Position numbers and translations under genes: made by a program. Below the pieces are notes generated by a model. The model was not told the origin of the DNA. It ran no database searches and saw only the letters and a program-made list of their open reading frames with translations. A stretch of 64,000 nucleotides of DNA from Paenibacillaceae bacterium (lineage in GTDB: Bacteria; Bacillota; Bacilli; Paenibacillales; NBRC-103111). Position 1 is the stretch's first letter, and each line of letters begins with the position of its first letter. Of the stretch, positions 17,173 to 25,806 are shown in pieces. The stretch spans positions 62,001 to 126,000 of the forward strand of contig JAQSYI010000010.1 in the NCBI GenBank assembly GCA_029256185.1, read 5' to 3'.

Positions 17173-18012
17173 TCACCGTAAGATTTCATCCATAAACCCT
17201 ATATAATGGGGAAACACAACATCCGGTCCCATGCCCGGCTTTTGCAGCTCGGCACGCCACTTGGATTCCCACTCCAGCGAGTAGAAGCCTTGATAACCCG
17301 ACTCCCTTAACAAGGAGACAACCTCGCGGATAGGAAGATCACCTTCTCCCATAGGCGTATAAATCCAATCATGCACCATGGGATCCCCGGGAGGAATTCC
17401 ATCCTTCATGTGGACGTGGGCGCAACGGTCACCCAGCAGTTTAACGGTCTGCGCCGGAACTTCTCCATCTTCGATAGGATGGATAATATCATAGATTACC
17501 TTGCACGCGGGGTGATTCACTCTGTCCAACAAGCGCGCCAAAACCTCTCCCGTAGCATATTCGTTATGCGTTTCGATCCATACCTCCGTGTTGTGGGCCG
17601 AGGCCACTCTGCTTGCCTCTTGCAGCCAACGGACAATGCCTTCCTCATCCAACGGAGCCAGAGGATTGTCACGACGCCGCGCGAAATTACCCAGGAACAC
17701 TCTGATCCCGCCAGCCTTCATCACACGGGCCAGTTTGGCTGCCGCCAAAAACTGTTCCAGCAGCCGTCCGTCCGTTTCCGTGCCTTTCACGCAGATGCTG
17801 CTTCCAATGTTGGTGATGCGGATATCTGCCGCTTCGAACAGTCCGGTGATTCTCGCCGCCTCGGCTTCAGCCATATCAAGGGTCACCAGAAAACCCGGTC
17901 CCTCACGCAGTTCAATTCCCCTAAAGCCCAGCTTGACGCATATATCCACCTGTTGTTCCGCAGTCCAGCCTTCGCATGGCAAGGTGCTAAACGCATATAA
18001 TTTCCGTTCCAT
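17173..18012 (-). CDS. TIM-barrel sugar isomerase/epimerase-like protein
   Basis: About 279 residues of the xylose isomerase-like (AP_endonuc_2) fold. The metal-binding acidic and His residues appear to be present: the Glu in FRGIELREG, WIETHNEY, VIYDIIHP, CAHVHMKDG and FYSLEWESKW. Relatives include hydroxypyruvate isomerases, inosose dehydratases and tagatose epimerases; the substrate is not clear. ATG at 18012 follows GGGGAGGAA. With the Gfo/Idh dehydrogenase and GH2 nearby it fits a small pathway for an uncommon sugar or cyclitol, which is inference. Confidence 0.88.
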   Translation of the reverse strand: MERKLYAFSTLPCEGWTAEQQVDICVKLGFRGIELREGPGFLVTLDMAEAEAARITGLFEAADIRITNIGSSICVKGTETDGRLLEQFLAAAKLARVMKAGGIRVFLGNFARRRDNPLAPLDEEGIVRWLQEASRVASAHNTEVWIETHNEYATGEVLARLLDRVNHPACKVIYDIIHPIEDGEVPAQTVKLLGDRCAHVHMKDGIPPGDPMVHDWIYTPMGEGDLPIREVVSLLRESGYQGFYSLEWESKWRAELQKPGMGPDVVFPHYIGFMDEILR

Positions 18013-18189
18013 TGCCGTTCCTCCCCGTTTCGTATCGGCTTTTAGCATACCGCATCTGCGGATCGGAAGCCTGCACAATCCTATCGGATTGTTAACGGTT
18101 CTTACAGACATGGAGGGGCTTAGGGGTTGCACGGTCATAGGTGTTCCCCGGAGTGGCACCCATTGATCCCTCTGATGAGGTTGGAGAGT

Positions 18190-18345
18190 GCCAGGGAAAA
18201 TAAGGGAACCATTTTTCCTCTATTATCCTTCCCATCGGCTGATTTCCTGGAATAAGGGAAGGCATTTTCCCTTATTGTCATTTTGGGAGCCCATTTTTGG
18301 GCGCTTGGAAGGGAATAAGGGAAAAGGGAGGGTCCTATTTCCAAG
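18190..18345. repeat. AATAAGGGA-type intergenic repeats
   Basis: AATAAGGGAA and its complement TTCCCTTATT occur several times in both orientations within about 150 bp, and can pair with one another. No gene is supported between 18013 and 18972; the ORFs here consist of repeat translations. Confidence 0.6.
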
Positions 18346-18447
18346 AAATGACCTTCTGTCTGAGCAATAAAGGAAAAAGTGGGGCCTTATTTCGGACCGG
18401 AAAGCCTCTATTTGCACTCCAACACCCTGACAGCAGGCCATTTGGAA

Positions 18448-18481
18448 CCAATAAGGTCTCTCCTGTCCGCTACAAACGCTC
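18448..18481 (+). repeat. AATAAG...GTCCGCTA intergenic repeat, copy A
   Basis: CCAATAAGGTCTCTCC then TGTCCGCTACAAACGCTC. Related copies lie at 60718-60757 and, in part, 60793-60826, so this is a dispersed family. Confidence 0.7.
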
Positions 18482-18539
18482 ATAAGCCAAATATGCCTTT
18501 TTAGCGTCGCTGATGTCCGTAGCGTAGCCAGCACCAATC

Positions 18540-18740
18540 CTTTGCCCATCGATCACCAATCCTTTTGATATCCATCGCCCATGCTTAGCCAACCTTTGCT
18601 CTCATCACCCATCCTTTTCCATCCTTTGCTCATCATCGCCCGTCCTTTGCCAACCTTTGCCCATCCTTCACCATCATTTTCCATATTTCGCCATCCTTTT
18701 GTCCATCCATCGCCCATCATCGCCCGTCCATTCACCCATC
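18540..18740. repeat. Degenerate minisatellite (CCATCCTTTGCC-like)
   Basis: Imperfect units such as CCCATCCTTTGCC, CATCGCCC and CCAACCTTTGCC follow each other with irregular spacing. Both strands stay open because of the repeat, giving low-complexity Trp/Gly/Met ORFs that are not genes. Confidence 0.7.
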
Positions 18741-18972
18741 TCTCACCAGCCTCCAGCAACCTGCAGCTCCCAGCCCGTTGTCCCAATGGACAGCCCGCAG
18801 TGCTACCCCCAACCCATTTGCCGTAATTTTGTTGGTTGGTATGAAACACACCCCAGCCCTGCTGAAAAGTGAACGGGCGTAAAGTTCTTTGTGCATCAGA
18901 ACGCCGAACAAACCTGACCCCACCGGCCAGGTTCACTGCAACATACTATACGGGTCCTGCTCTGTCGAGCGA

Positions 18973-19680
18973 TTAGTTCCTGGAGATCAGCTTGTAGCCC
19001 ACACCGCGGATAGCGTCAATCTGCACGGATTGCTGATTCATCTCCAGCTTCTTGCGCAGAGAACTGACATGCACGTCCACCGTCCGCTGTCCTCCGATAT
19101 AATCGAAGCCCCAGACCACGTTCATCAGGTCATCCCGGGTAACGACCACTCCCGGCCGCTGCACCAGATAAAGCAGTACCTCGAATTCCTTGGGACGCAG
19201 AGGAATCAATTCACCATTGAGCTTGACCTCATACCGTTCGGGGAAGATTCTCAACTCGCCTGCAGTGATCACCTTCTCCGTGCCCGGCTGTACCCCCGGC
19301 CCTTCTTCATCCACTCCGCTTCTGCGCAGTACTGCGGCTACGCGCGCCAGCAATTCGGCTACGCCGAAAGGCTTGGTTATATAATCGTCTGCTCCGCACT
19401 TTAACCCCTGCACCACCTCTTCCTCCGCGTTGCGTGCAGTAAGGATGACAACCGGGGTTTTGCAGCCCTTCTGGCGGAGCTTGGTCAACACCTCGAAACC
19501 GTTTAATCCGGGCAGCATGATGTCCAGAATAATCAGATCGTAAGCATGCCGCAGTGCTTCCTGCAGCCCTTCTCCGCCGTGGTCAATCACCTTGGTCTCG
19601 TATTTCTCCTGGGACAGATTGTAAGACAGCAATCGGGCCAGAGTCGGTTCGTCTTCAATCACTAATATGCTTGGCGCCAT
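18973..19680 (-). CDS. phoP: Phosphate response regulator PhoP
   Basis: A 235-residue OmpR-type response regulator. The receiver domain (1-120) has the acidic pocket ED(9,10), the phosphorylated Asp53 in LIILDIMLPG, and Lys in YITKPFGVAELLARV. The C-terminal winged helix (about 135-232) has LRPKEFEVLLYLVQRPG and RTVDVHVSSLRKKL. PhoP should bind the PHO boxes seen before pstS, pstC and ppk1. It lies downstream of phoR, the reverse of the Bacillus order, and has its own promoter at 19741-19769. GGGGGA lies before the ATG. The name rests on family, neighbours and the Pho boxes in the window. Confidence 0.88.
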   Translation of the reverse strand: MAPSILVIEDEPTLARLLSYNLSQEKYETKVIDHGGEGLQEALRHAYDLIILDIMLPGLNGFEVLTKLRQKGCKTPVVILTARNAEEEVVQGLKCGADDYITKPFGVAELLARVAAVLRRSGVDEEGPGVQPGTEKVITAGELRIFPERYEVKLNGELIPLRPKEFEVLLYLVQRPGVVVTRDDLMNVVWGFDYIGGQRTVDVHVSSLRKKLEMNQQSVQIDAIRGVGYKLISRN

Positions 19681-19740
19681 GGGTTATCCCCCAACTTCAA
19701 ACTTGTAATCCCCACATGTGGAGTCTGATCTTTCAACAAG

Positions 19741-19769
19741 ATTGTATGCCTGTCCCGATTGAATGTCAA
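19741..19769 (-). promoter_or_regulatory. Strong sigma-A type promoter of phoP
   Basis: On the minus strand TTGACA, exactly 17 bp, then TACAAT. The -35 hexamer overlaps the TGA stop codon of phoR, and the -10 ends about 60 bp before the phoP ATG. phoP can thus be transcribed without phoR. Confidence 0.8.
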
Positions 19770-21559
19770 TGAAGGACAGGCAGATCAATGATGAATTTGG
19801 TGCCTACTCCCACTTCGCTTTCCACGGAAATATGACCTTTGTGCAGTTCCACCAGATGCTTTACAATGGACAACCCCAGACCTGTACCGCCGGAACTGCG
19901 GGAACGGGCCTTGTCCACCCGGTAGAACCGCTCGAATATCCGCGGCAGATCCTTCTTCGGTATCCCGATCCCCGTATCGGTAATAATGAAACGCAGCTCC
20001 TCCGGATCTCCCTCAGGTCCCTCCACCATAGGCACGATCTTTACCTTAACCTTGCCCCCCTCCGGAGTGTAGGCGATGCCGTTGGAGAGTACGTTAATCA
20101 TAATCTGGCGCAGCCGGTCCTCATCCGCTTCCATATAGAGATCATCTTCTGCCTGGAGCTCCAGGGAAATATTCTTCTTGTGCGCCTCCGGCTCCAGCAT
20201 CTGGATCGTATTCTCCATGAAGCTGTTCACATGAACGGGGGAAAATTGCAGCGGCACCCGCTTGGATTCCACCTTGGACAGATCCAGAATATCCCCGATC
20301 AGGCGGTTCAGCCGTTCACTTTCATCGAAGATAATCTGAAGAAAGGCACGCGCCGTCTCCTGATCCGCCAGCGCACCGTTCAACAGCGTTTCGGCGAAGC
20401 CTTTGACCGAAGCGATCGGCGTCTTCAACTCGTGGGACACGTTAGCGACGAATTCGCTGCGCATCCGTTCCAAGCGGCGGACGGCGGTAATGTCATGAAG
20501 CACGACCAGTACACCTGCCAGTTCGTTGTCACCGCGCACCATGGGCCGCAGATTGATTTCCAGCAGCTGTCCCTCGGGAAAATAGAAGACCCGCTCATCG
20601 CGGATATGCTCCTTGGAGCGGAAGCATAGCTCTGTCAGCTCCGTCAGCTCGAAGGGAAGATTGGCCTGGTCAAAAGGCCGCCCCAGCAATTCGTCAGGCG
20701 TGAATCCTAATATTTCCTCCGCCGACCGGTTCATGAGGGCGATTCGTCCGTCCTTGTCGATCATCACCACACCGCTGATCAAGCCCTCCAAGACAGTCTT
20801 CAGCCGGTCCTCGTTCTCCATAATCCGGTTCATCTGCAATTCCAGGCTGTCAGCCATGGTATTGATGGCATGACCCAATTCACCGATCTCATCCCGGGAA
20901 CGGACCATGACCCGGGATTTATAATTCATATTGGAGATCTGCCTGGCTACCCGGGTCATTTTCTCGAACGGCCGGGTCAAGCCGTAAGCAATCCGGTAGC
21001 TGATGGCTCCGGCGATTACGAACAGGATAGCCAGCCCCGCCAGCAGGAACAGCCACAGCTTGCGTACCGTAGCCTCCACATCCTGCAAATCCATCGCCAA
21101 ACGCAGATAACCATGGACGTGATTATCCGCGAGAATCGGCATGGCTGCATAGAGCATATTCTGCCCTGTCGTCTTGCTGAAGCGGACACTATGCCCGATG
21201 CCCTTATCCTTGGCATCTCTTATCTCCACCCGGTCCAGATGGTTGTTCATCAACTCCGGATCCTCGTCGGACTCGCCGATTACCGTTCCGTCCGCTCCAA
21301 TAATCGTAATCCGCGCAGCGGCCGAATCCGTCAGCTTGCGTGCCTGCTCCGTATAGTACCGGGTGATCTCGGCGCTGTCCCCGCCATGCTCCCAGTCCAC
21401 ACTGGACAAAATGAGCCTCAGCTCCCGCTCCATATTCAACACCAAGGCATCCTTGTAGGAGTTTTCCAGGAGCTTCGCCATAAAGAGGCCGGCCAGCATC
21501 ACGGAGCAGCCGATCAGAAGCATGAATATCAGAGTTAGCCGCACGCGGAATTTATGCAT
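19766..21559 (-). CDS. phoR: Phosphate sensor histidine kinase PhoR
   Basis: About 597 residues, membrane bound. It has TM1 (about 7-29), an extracellular sensor domain (about 30-165), TM2 (about 168-193), HAMP (about 194-245), a PAS domain (about 250-360, with VLEGLISGVVMIDKDG), HisKA with the phosphorylated His in FVANVSHELKTPIASVKGF (near 376), and an ATPase domain with N, G1 (ITDTGIGIPKKDLPRIFERFY) and G2 (GGTGLGLSIVKHL) boxes. This is the standard PhoR layout; PhoU and Pst are its known partners. ATG at 21559 is chosen because it begins directly before TM1; the ORF opens at 21646. The stop codon overlaps the phoP promoter. Confidence 0.88.
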   Translation of the reverse strand: MHKFRVRLTLIFMLLIGCSVMLAGLFMAKLLENSYKDALVLNMERELRLILSSVDWEHGGDSAEITRYYTEQARKLTDSAAARITIIGADGTVIGESDEDPELMNNHLDRVEIRDAKDKGIGHSVRFSKTTGQNMLYAAMPILADNHVHGYLRLAMDLQDVEATVRKLWLFLLAGLAILFVIAGAISYRIAYGLTRPFEKMTRVARQISNMNYKSRVMVRSRDEIGELGHAINTMADSLELQMNRIMENEDRLKTVLEGLISGVVMIDKDGRIALMNRSAEEILGFTPDELLGRPFDQANLPFELTELTELCFRSKEHIRDERVFYFPEGQLLEINLRPMVRGDNELAGVLVVLHDITAVRRLERMRSEFVANVSHELKTPIASVKGFAETLLNGALADQETARAFLQIIFDESERLNRLIGDILDLSKVESKRVPLQFSPVHVNSFMENTIQMLEPEAHKKNISLELQAEDDLYMEADEDRLRQIMINVLSNGIAYTPEGGKVKVKIVPMVEGPEGDPEELRFIITDTGIGIPKKDLPRIFERFYRVDKARSRSSGGTGLGLSIVKHLVELHKGHISVESEVGVGTKFIIDLPVLH

Positions 21560-21724
21560 CTGTGCTTTCTTCCCTTCCTCTAGGAGGGAGGCGGCCTTGC
21601 ATGCTCTACCCATGCTGCCGCGGCTCCCGTCAGAGCAATAAATCAAGTCGCTTATAATGGTACCTTGACCTGCCCGGAAAATCTATGGTTGCTTTGTCGA
21701 AACACATGAAGATTTTGTAAATGG

Positions 21725-23389
21725 TCAGAATACCTTTTCTTTTAAGCCGCCAAGCATCTCCAAAGAACTCTTCTCCACTTCCGCATGCAGGCTGTTGCCG
21801 TGGGAATCCATGGTGACAATAGCGGCGAATCCCTCACATTGCAGATGCCACATGGCTTCCGGCACACCGAATTCTTTTAAGAAATGCACCCCTTCCACCT
21901 TTTTCAGACAACGGGCATAATATTGGGCCGCGCCGCCGATCGCGTTAAGATAGATGCCTCCGTGCTCCTGCAAGGCTTTCAAGGTTTTGGGGCCCATGCC
22001 TCCCTTGCCAATAACCGCACGGACACCGAACTTCTTCATTATATCGCCCTGATAAGGCTCCTCCCGGATGCTGGTGGTGGGCCCCGCGGCCTTCACATGC
22101 CATTCCCCGCTGTCATCCTTCATCATCACCGGACCGCAATGATAGATGACAGAACCCTCAAGCTCCACCGGAGCGTCATGTTCCATCAGGTAGTGGTGCA
22201 AAGCATCCCGCCCGGTATGAATCAGGCCATTGATGATGACCACATCGCCTACCTTCAGGCTGCGTACCTGCTCCTCGCTGATGGGAGTCTGAAGCACAAT
22301 CTCCCGGGGAGTGCCGCCCGTTTGCTGCACCGGCTCTCCTCCTTGCAGCGTAGAGGAAGCTTCCCGCGCTCCCGCTTGGGCTTGGGCTTCCGCTTGGACT
22401 TGAGCTCCCGCTCGGGCTTGGACTTGAGCTCCCGCTTGGGCTTCGGCTGCCGCCTGCACCTGACCGGCTGTTCCATCAGAAGCTGCCGGCTTCTGCCCTG
22501 TATAGATCCATTCCTTAAATGCGCCGCTGGCAGCATCCAGAATGGCCCCCTGGCGGCGGTACGCCCAGCAATTGTAGGCCACCGATACGAAAAAGCTGGC
22601 CGGCAGGCGGTTCATCACGCCGATCTTGCAGCCGAGCAGCGTAACCTGGCCGCCGAAGCCCATGGTGCCGATCCCCAGCCGGTTGGCATGCTCCATAATA
22701 TAATCTTCCAGCTTGGCCAGATCTTCATTCCCGTTCACATCCTCCACTTCACGAAACAGCTGTTGCTTGGCCAACTCATAACCGGTCGTGCGGTCGCCGC
22801 CGATGCCTACGCCGATGAAGCCGGCGCTGCAGCCCTGCCCCTGTGCCTGATACACGGCGTGCAGAATGCATTTGCGGATGCCGTCCAAGTCTCTCCCGGC
22901 TTTGCCCAGGCCCTCCAGCTCGCACGGGAGGCTGTACTGAATATTCTTGTTCTCGCAGCCGCCGCCCTTCAGGATCAGGCGAACGTCGATATCGTCTTTT
23001 TCCCATTGCTCAAAATGGATGACCGGCGTTCCCGGACCCAGATTATCTCCGCTGTTGCCCCCCGTCAGAGAATCAACCGAGTTGGGGCGCAGCTTGCTGT
23101 CCCGGGTCGCCTGCCGCACTGCCTCGCGGATGGCCTGCTTCATCACAAGCTGGTTGGCCCCTACCGGAACATGGACAATAAAGGTTGGCATCCCCGTATC
23201 CTGACAGATGGGAGAAACGTTGCATTCGGCCATTTCGATATTCTCGGCGATGGTGGACAGGGATAACGCGGAGCGGGTTCCCTGGTCCTCGCGCTCGCGC
23301 GCTTCTTCAATTCGGCGCCGTACATCGGCTGGGAGATTGGAGGATGTTTCCACAATCAACTTGTATATACTCTCTTGAAAAAATTTCAT
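21725..23389 (-). CDS. Class I (iron-sulfur) fumarate hydratase
   Basis: About 554 residues. The alpha part (1-295) contains the cluster ligand region CQDTGMPTF, SLTGGNSGDNLGPGTP, KGGGCENKN and FGGQVTLLGCKIG. The beta part (from about 355) has LKVGDVVIINGLIHTGRDALHHYL, a GKGGMG segment and PEAMW. The enzyme converts fumarate to malate in the TCA cycle and needs a 4Fe-4S cluster. Between the two parts is an Ala/Gln/Glu-rich linker (about 300-352) encoded by a tandem repeat, which is longer than expected. ATG at 23389 follows GAGAGGAGT. It lies in the mdh-icd-citZ neighbourhood. Class I tartrate dehydratase is an alternative, but the neighbours favour fumarase. Confidence 0.88.
   Translation of the reverse strand: MKFFQESIYKLIVETSSNLPADVRRRIEEAREREDQGTRSALSLSTIAENIEMAECNVSPICQDTGMPTFIVHVPVGANQLVMKQAIREAVRQATRDSKLRPNSVDSLTGGNSGDNLGPGTPVIHFEQWEKDDIDVRLILKGGGCENKNIQYSLPCELEGLGKAGRDLDGIRKCILHAVYQAQGQGCSAGFIGVGIGGDRTTGYELAKQQLFREVEDVNGNEDLAKLEDYIMEHANRLGIGTMGFGGQVTLLGCKIGVMNRLPASFFVSVAYNCWAYRRQGAILDAASGAFKEWIYTGQKPAASDGTAGQVQAAAEAQAGAQVQARAGAQVQAEAQAQAGAREASSTLQGGEPVQQTGGTPREIVLQTPISEEQVRSLKVGDVVIINGLIHTGRDALHHYLMEHDAPVELEGSVIYHCGPVMMKDDSGEWHVKAAGPTTSIREEPYQGDIMKKFGVRAVIGKGGMGPKTLKALQEHGGIYLNAIGGAAQYYARCLKKVEGVHFLKEFGVPEAMWHLQCEGFAAIVTMDSHGNSLHAEVEKSSLEMLGGLKEKVF
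22362..22455 (-). repeat. In-frame tandem repeat in the fumarase gene
   Basis: A 24-bp unit containing GCTTGGACTTGAGCTCCCGC (plus strand) is present twice from 22392 and 22416, flanked by shorter GCTTGGGCTT units. It encodes AQVQARAG- and AQVQAEAQ-like steps between the two enzyme parts. Confidence 0.75.
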
Positions 23390-23511
23390 AATTGCAAGAC
23401 TCCTCTCATTGTTATTCGGAATGAATGAGCCTATAATGAGTGATGATCTCTCCACATTATACTGTCATCCGCTATAAACCGCCATCTTGCTGCGAAGGGA
23501 ACCATCCTCCT

Positions 23512-24693
23512 ATGTCCAAACTGCTGCTTCGAATCACCCTGCTATGCTGTTTTGGCCTCACAATGGCCGTCTCCTCCTTAAGCGCTTTCAATCCGGATGA
23601 ATTATACGGGGATGAAGTAGCCGTACTCATGTATCACCACATCAGCGACCAGACTCAAGGGCCCGGAACAATCAGCACCAGCCTGTTCTCCGACCAACTG
23701 TCCTTCTTGGAGAGCCGTAACTACAATTTTATTACCCTTGATCAATTCACAGCCTACATGGAGGGCGCTTCCGTTCCCGACAACGCTGTGCTGGTTACCT
23801 TTGACGACGGGTATGAGAGCTTCTATAAAGAAGCCTACCCCATTTTGAAGGAGCATAACATACCTGCCGTCAGTTTTGTAATTACCGGAACCCTCGCCGA
23901 TCCGGATAATGGCAGCTTGCCCTTCTTGGATAAGGAGCAGCTGTCTGCATTGGCCGACGATGAAGCCCTGATTAGCCTGGGATGCCACACGGACTCCTTC
24001 CATGAAAAGAGGGACGGCAAGGCGCTGCTTACCCATAAGCTGACTGTAGACGGCAAGGAGGAAAGCGATGAGCAATACCGCAGCAGAATCGTCAACGATA
24101 TGAAAGCCTGCAGCAGCAACCTCCAGGAGGCAGGCTCCGAGAGCGGGGATGTGCTGGCCTATCCTTTCGGCATTTACAACAGGCAAGCCATTGCCACGCT
24201 TAAGGAAAGCGGCGTCCGTTACGCCTTCACTGTCATGCCCAAGCTCGTGACCCGTAGCTCGGACCCCATGCGGCTTCCCCGGATTAATGCAGGCAGCCCT
24301 TATGTGCAGGCGGAAGCCCTGCACAATATGATTATGCGGCGGATTACAACTGTCGACAGTCCCCACGACAACGTTTTCCTGCGGGAAACGTTGGAGCAGA
24401 TCGGCGGCGAGCTCTTCTTGGATAAGAACGACAAGGCCGTATGCATCCTCTACAACGGGGAGCAATATAAGATAGGGCAGGACAAACATTCCATCGTCCG
24501 CCTTCGTGACGGCAAGATCTTCCAGCTGTCCGAGCCTATTCATATTGGAGGTAGGAGAATGCGGATGAGTCTGAAGGACTTGCAGCAGACCTTGGGCATC
24601 AGCATTGTATATGATCCCCATACGAAAACCTATATTGCCGAATCTCCTGCCGATAGCGACAGCGACACCGAAACAGCCAAGTCCGCCCCTTGA
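23512..24693 (+). CDS. Secreted polysaccharide deacetylase
   Basis: About 393 residues. A signal peptide (about 1-25) leads to a NodB-type deacetylase domain (about 35-270) with VLMYHHIS (metal and substrate His residues), TFDDGYESFY (catalytic Asp pair), SLGCHTDSFH and VLAYPFGIYN. The last about 110 residues look like a copper-amine-oxidase-N/stalk-type domain (VCILYNGEQYKIG, then RMRMSLKDLQQTLG). It probably removes acetyl groups from a wall or exopolysaccharide outside the cell. ATG at 23512 is chosen because it starts at the signal peptide; the ORF is open from 23440. It is transcribed divergently from fumarase and convergently with mdh. Confidence 0.9.
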   Translation: MSKLLLRITLLCCFGLTMAVSSLSAFNPDELYGDEVAVLMYHHISDQTQGPGTISTSLFSDQLSFLESRNYNFITLDQFTAYMEGASVPDNAVLVTFDDGYESFYKEAYPILKEHNIPAVSFVITGTLADPDNGSLPFLDKEQLSALADDEALISLGCHTDSFHEKRDGKALLTHKLTVDGKEESDEQYRSRIVNDMKACSSNLQEAGSESGDVLAYPFGIYNRQAIATLKESGVRYAFTVMPKLVTRSSDPMRLPRINAGSPYVQAEALHNMIMRRITTVDSPHDNVFLRETLEQIGGELFLDKNDKAVCILYNGEQYKIGQDKHSIVRLRDGKIFQLSEPIHIGGRRMRMSLKDLQQTLGISIVYDPHTKTYIAESPADSDSDTETAKSAP

Positions 24694-24737
24694 TTGCGGC
24701 GGAGCCTTCTGCTTTAGCTGCACTGGCCGCAACGCAC

Positions 24738-24797
24738 GGCGGCGCTGTACTCAAGCCCTTACTTACGGACTTGGGGCACAGCGCCGCCTGTTTCTTT
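24738..24797. terminator. Bidirectional terminator between deacetylase and mdh
   Basis: GGCGGCGCTGT pairs perfectly with ACAGCGCCGCC around a long loop, followed by TGTTTCTTT on the plus strand. Confidence 0.75.
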
Positions 24798-24801
24798 ATT
24801 C

Positions 24802-25743
24802 TCAGCCGTTTACGATTGCGATCACATTGCTCACGGACTGGGCAGACTTGGCCAGGGCGGCCTTCTCGTCCTCCGTCAGCTCCAGCTCATAGATCTGTTC
24901 GATGCCATTGCCTCCGAGCAAAGTGGGTACACCCATGAACAGATTCTCATAACCGTACTCTCCCTCAAGCAACGCGATGGACGGAAGAATCCGCTTCTTG
25001 TCCTTCAGAATGGCTTCTGCCATCTGGACCAGCGATGCGGCAGGCGCATAATAAGCGGAACCGGTTCCCAACAGATTAACGATTTCGCCGCCGCCTACCC
25101 GGGTCCGCTGCACGATGGCGTCAATGCGGTCCTGAGGCAGCAGCACGCTGAGGGGAATGCCTCCCACACTGGAATACCGGACCAGCGGGACCATATCATC
25201 GCCGTGGCCGCCCAGAACGAAGCCGCGGACATCCTCCACGGATACATTGAGCTCCTGGGAGACGAAGGTGCAGAAGCGGGCGGTATCCAGCACGCCCGAT
25301 TGGCCGATTACGCGGCTCTTGGGGAAGCCCAGGGTGTGATAGGCTACATAAGTCATGGCGTCCACGGGATTGGACAGCAGAATGACGATGGAATCGGGAG
25401 CAACCCGCTTCACATTTTCGCAGACGGAACGGACTATGCCGGCGTTGGTGTTCACCAGATCGTCGCGGCTCATGCCCGGCTTGCGCGCAATTCCTGCGGT
25501 GATAATCACGATATCAGAAGCCGCGGCGTCATCATAGCTGCTGGTGCCGGTAATGTTGGCATCATATCCCTGGACCGGACCTGCTTCCAGCATATCCAGC
25601 GCCTTGCCCTTGGTGGGATTCTCCAGCTGGGGAATATCGAGGAGCACCACATCCCCCAATTCCTTCTGAGCCAGCAAAAGCGCTGTAGTCGCGCCGGTAA
25701 AACCCGCGCCGATGACGGTTATCTTCTTCCGTTTGATTGCCAT
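24802..25743 (-). CDS. mdh: Malate dehydrogenase
   Basis: A 313-residue NAD-dependent enzyme of the lactate/malate dehydrogenase family, oxidising malate to oxaloacetate. It has the nucleotide loop [14 protein letters not shown] (residues 12-25), [17 protein letters not shown] (substrate-binding Arg in the active-site loop), LLSNPVDAM and the catalytic His in [12 protein letters not shown]. Arg in the mobile loop (RKPGMSR) rather than Gln supports malate over lactate. It follows icd in the same direction at 63 bp, as in the Bacillus citZ-icd-mdh cluster. Confidence 0.96.
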   Translation of the reverse strand: MAIKRKKITVIGAGFTGATTALLLAQKELGDVVLLDIPQLENPTKGKALDMLEAGPVQGYDANITGTSSYDDAAASDIVIITAGIARKPGMSRDDLVNTNAGIVRSVCENVKRVAPDSIVILLSNPVDAMTYVAYHTLGFPKSRVIGQSGVLDTARFCTFVSQELNVSVEDVRGFVLGGHGDDMVPLVRYSSVGGIPLSVLLPQDRIDAIVQRTRVGGGEIVNLLGTGSAYYAPAASLVQMAEAILKDKKRILPSIALLEGEYGYENLFMGVPTLLGGNGIEQIYELELTEDEKAALAKSAQSVSNVIAIVNG

Positions 25744-25806
25744 GGGGAGAATTCCTCCTGTATGATGCGTACGGCGCGCAGCGCGCAGCGTAAGCTGATG
25801 GGATGA

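Noticed and set aside
18540..18740. Second CRISPR array
   Set aside because: Units are short, irregular and without unique spacers of constant length.
18553..18936. 127-codon Trp/Gly/Met-rich ORF
   Set aside because: A translation of the minisatellite at 18540-18740, with no start signal.
21683..21719. Possible PHO box upstream of phoR (TTTACA, TTCATG, CGACAA)
   Set aside because: The 11-bp spacing is present but only one hexamer fits the consensus, and it lies far from the start.
21884..23266. 460-codon plus-strand ORF opposite fumarase
   Set aside because: A shadow of a clearly recognised enzyme gene.
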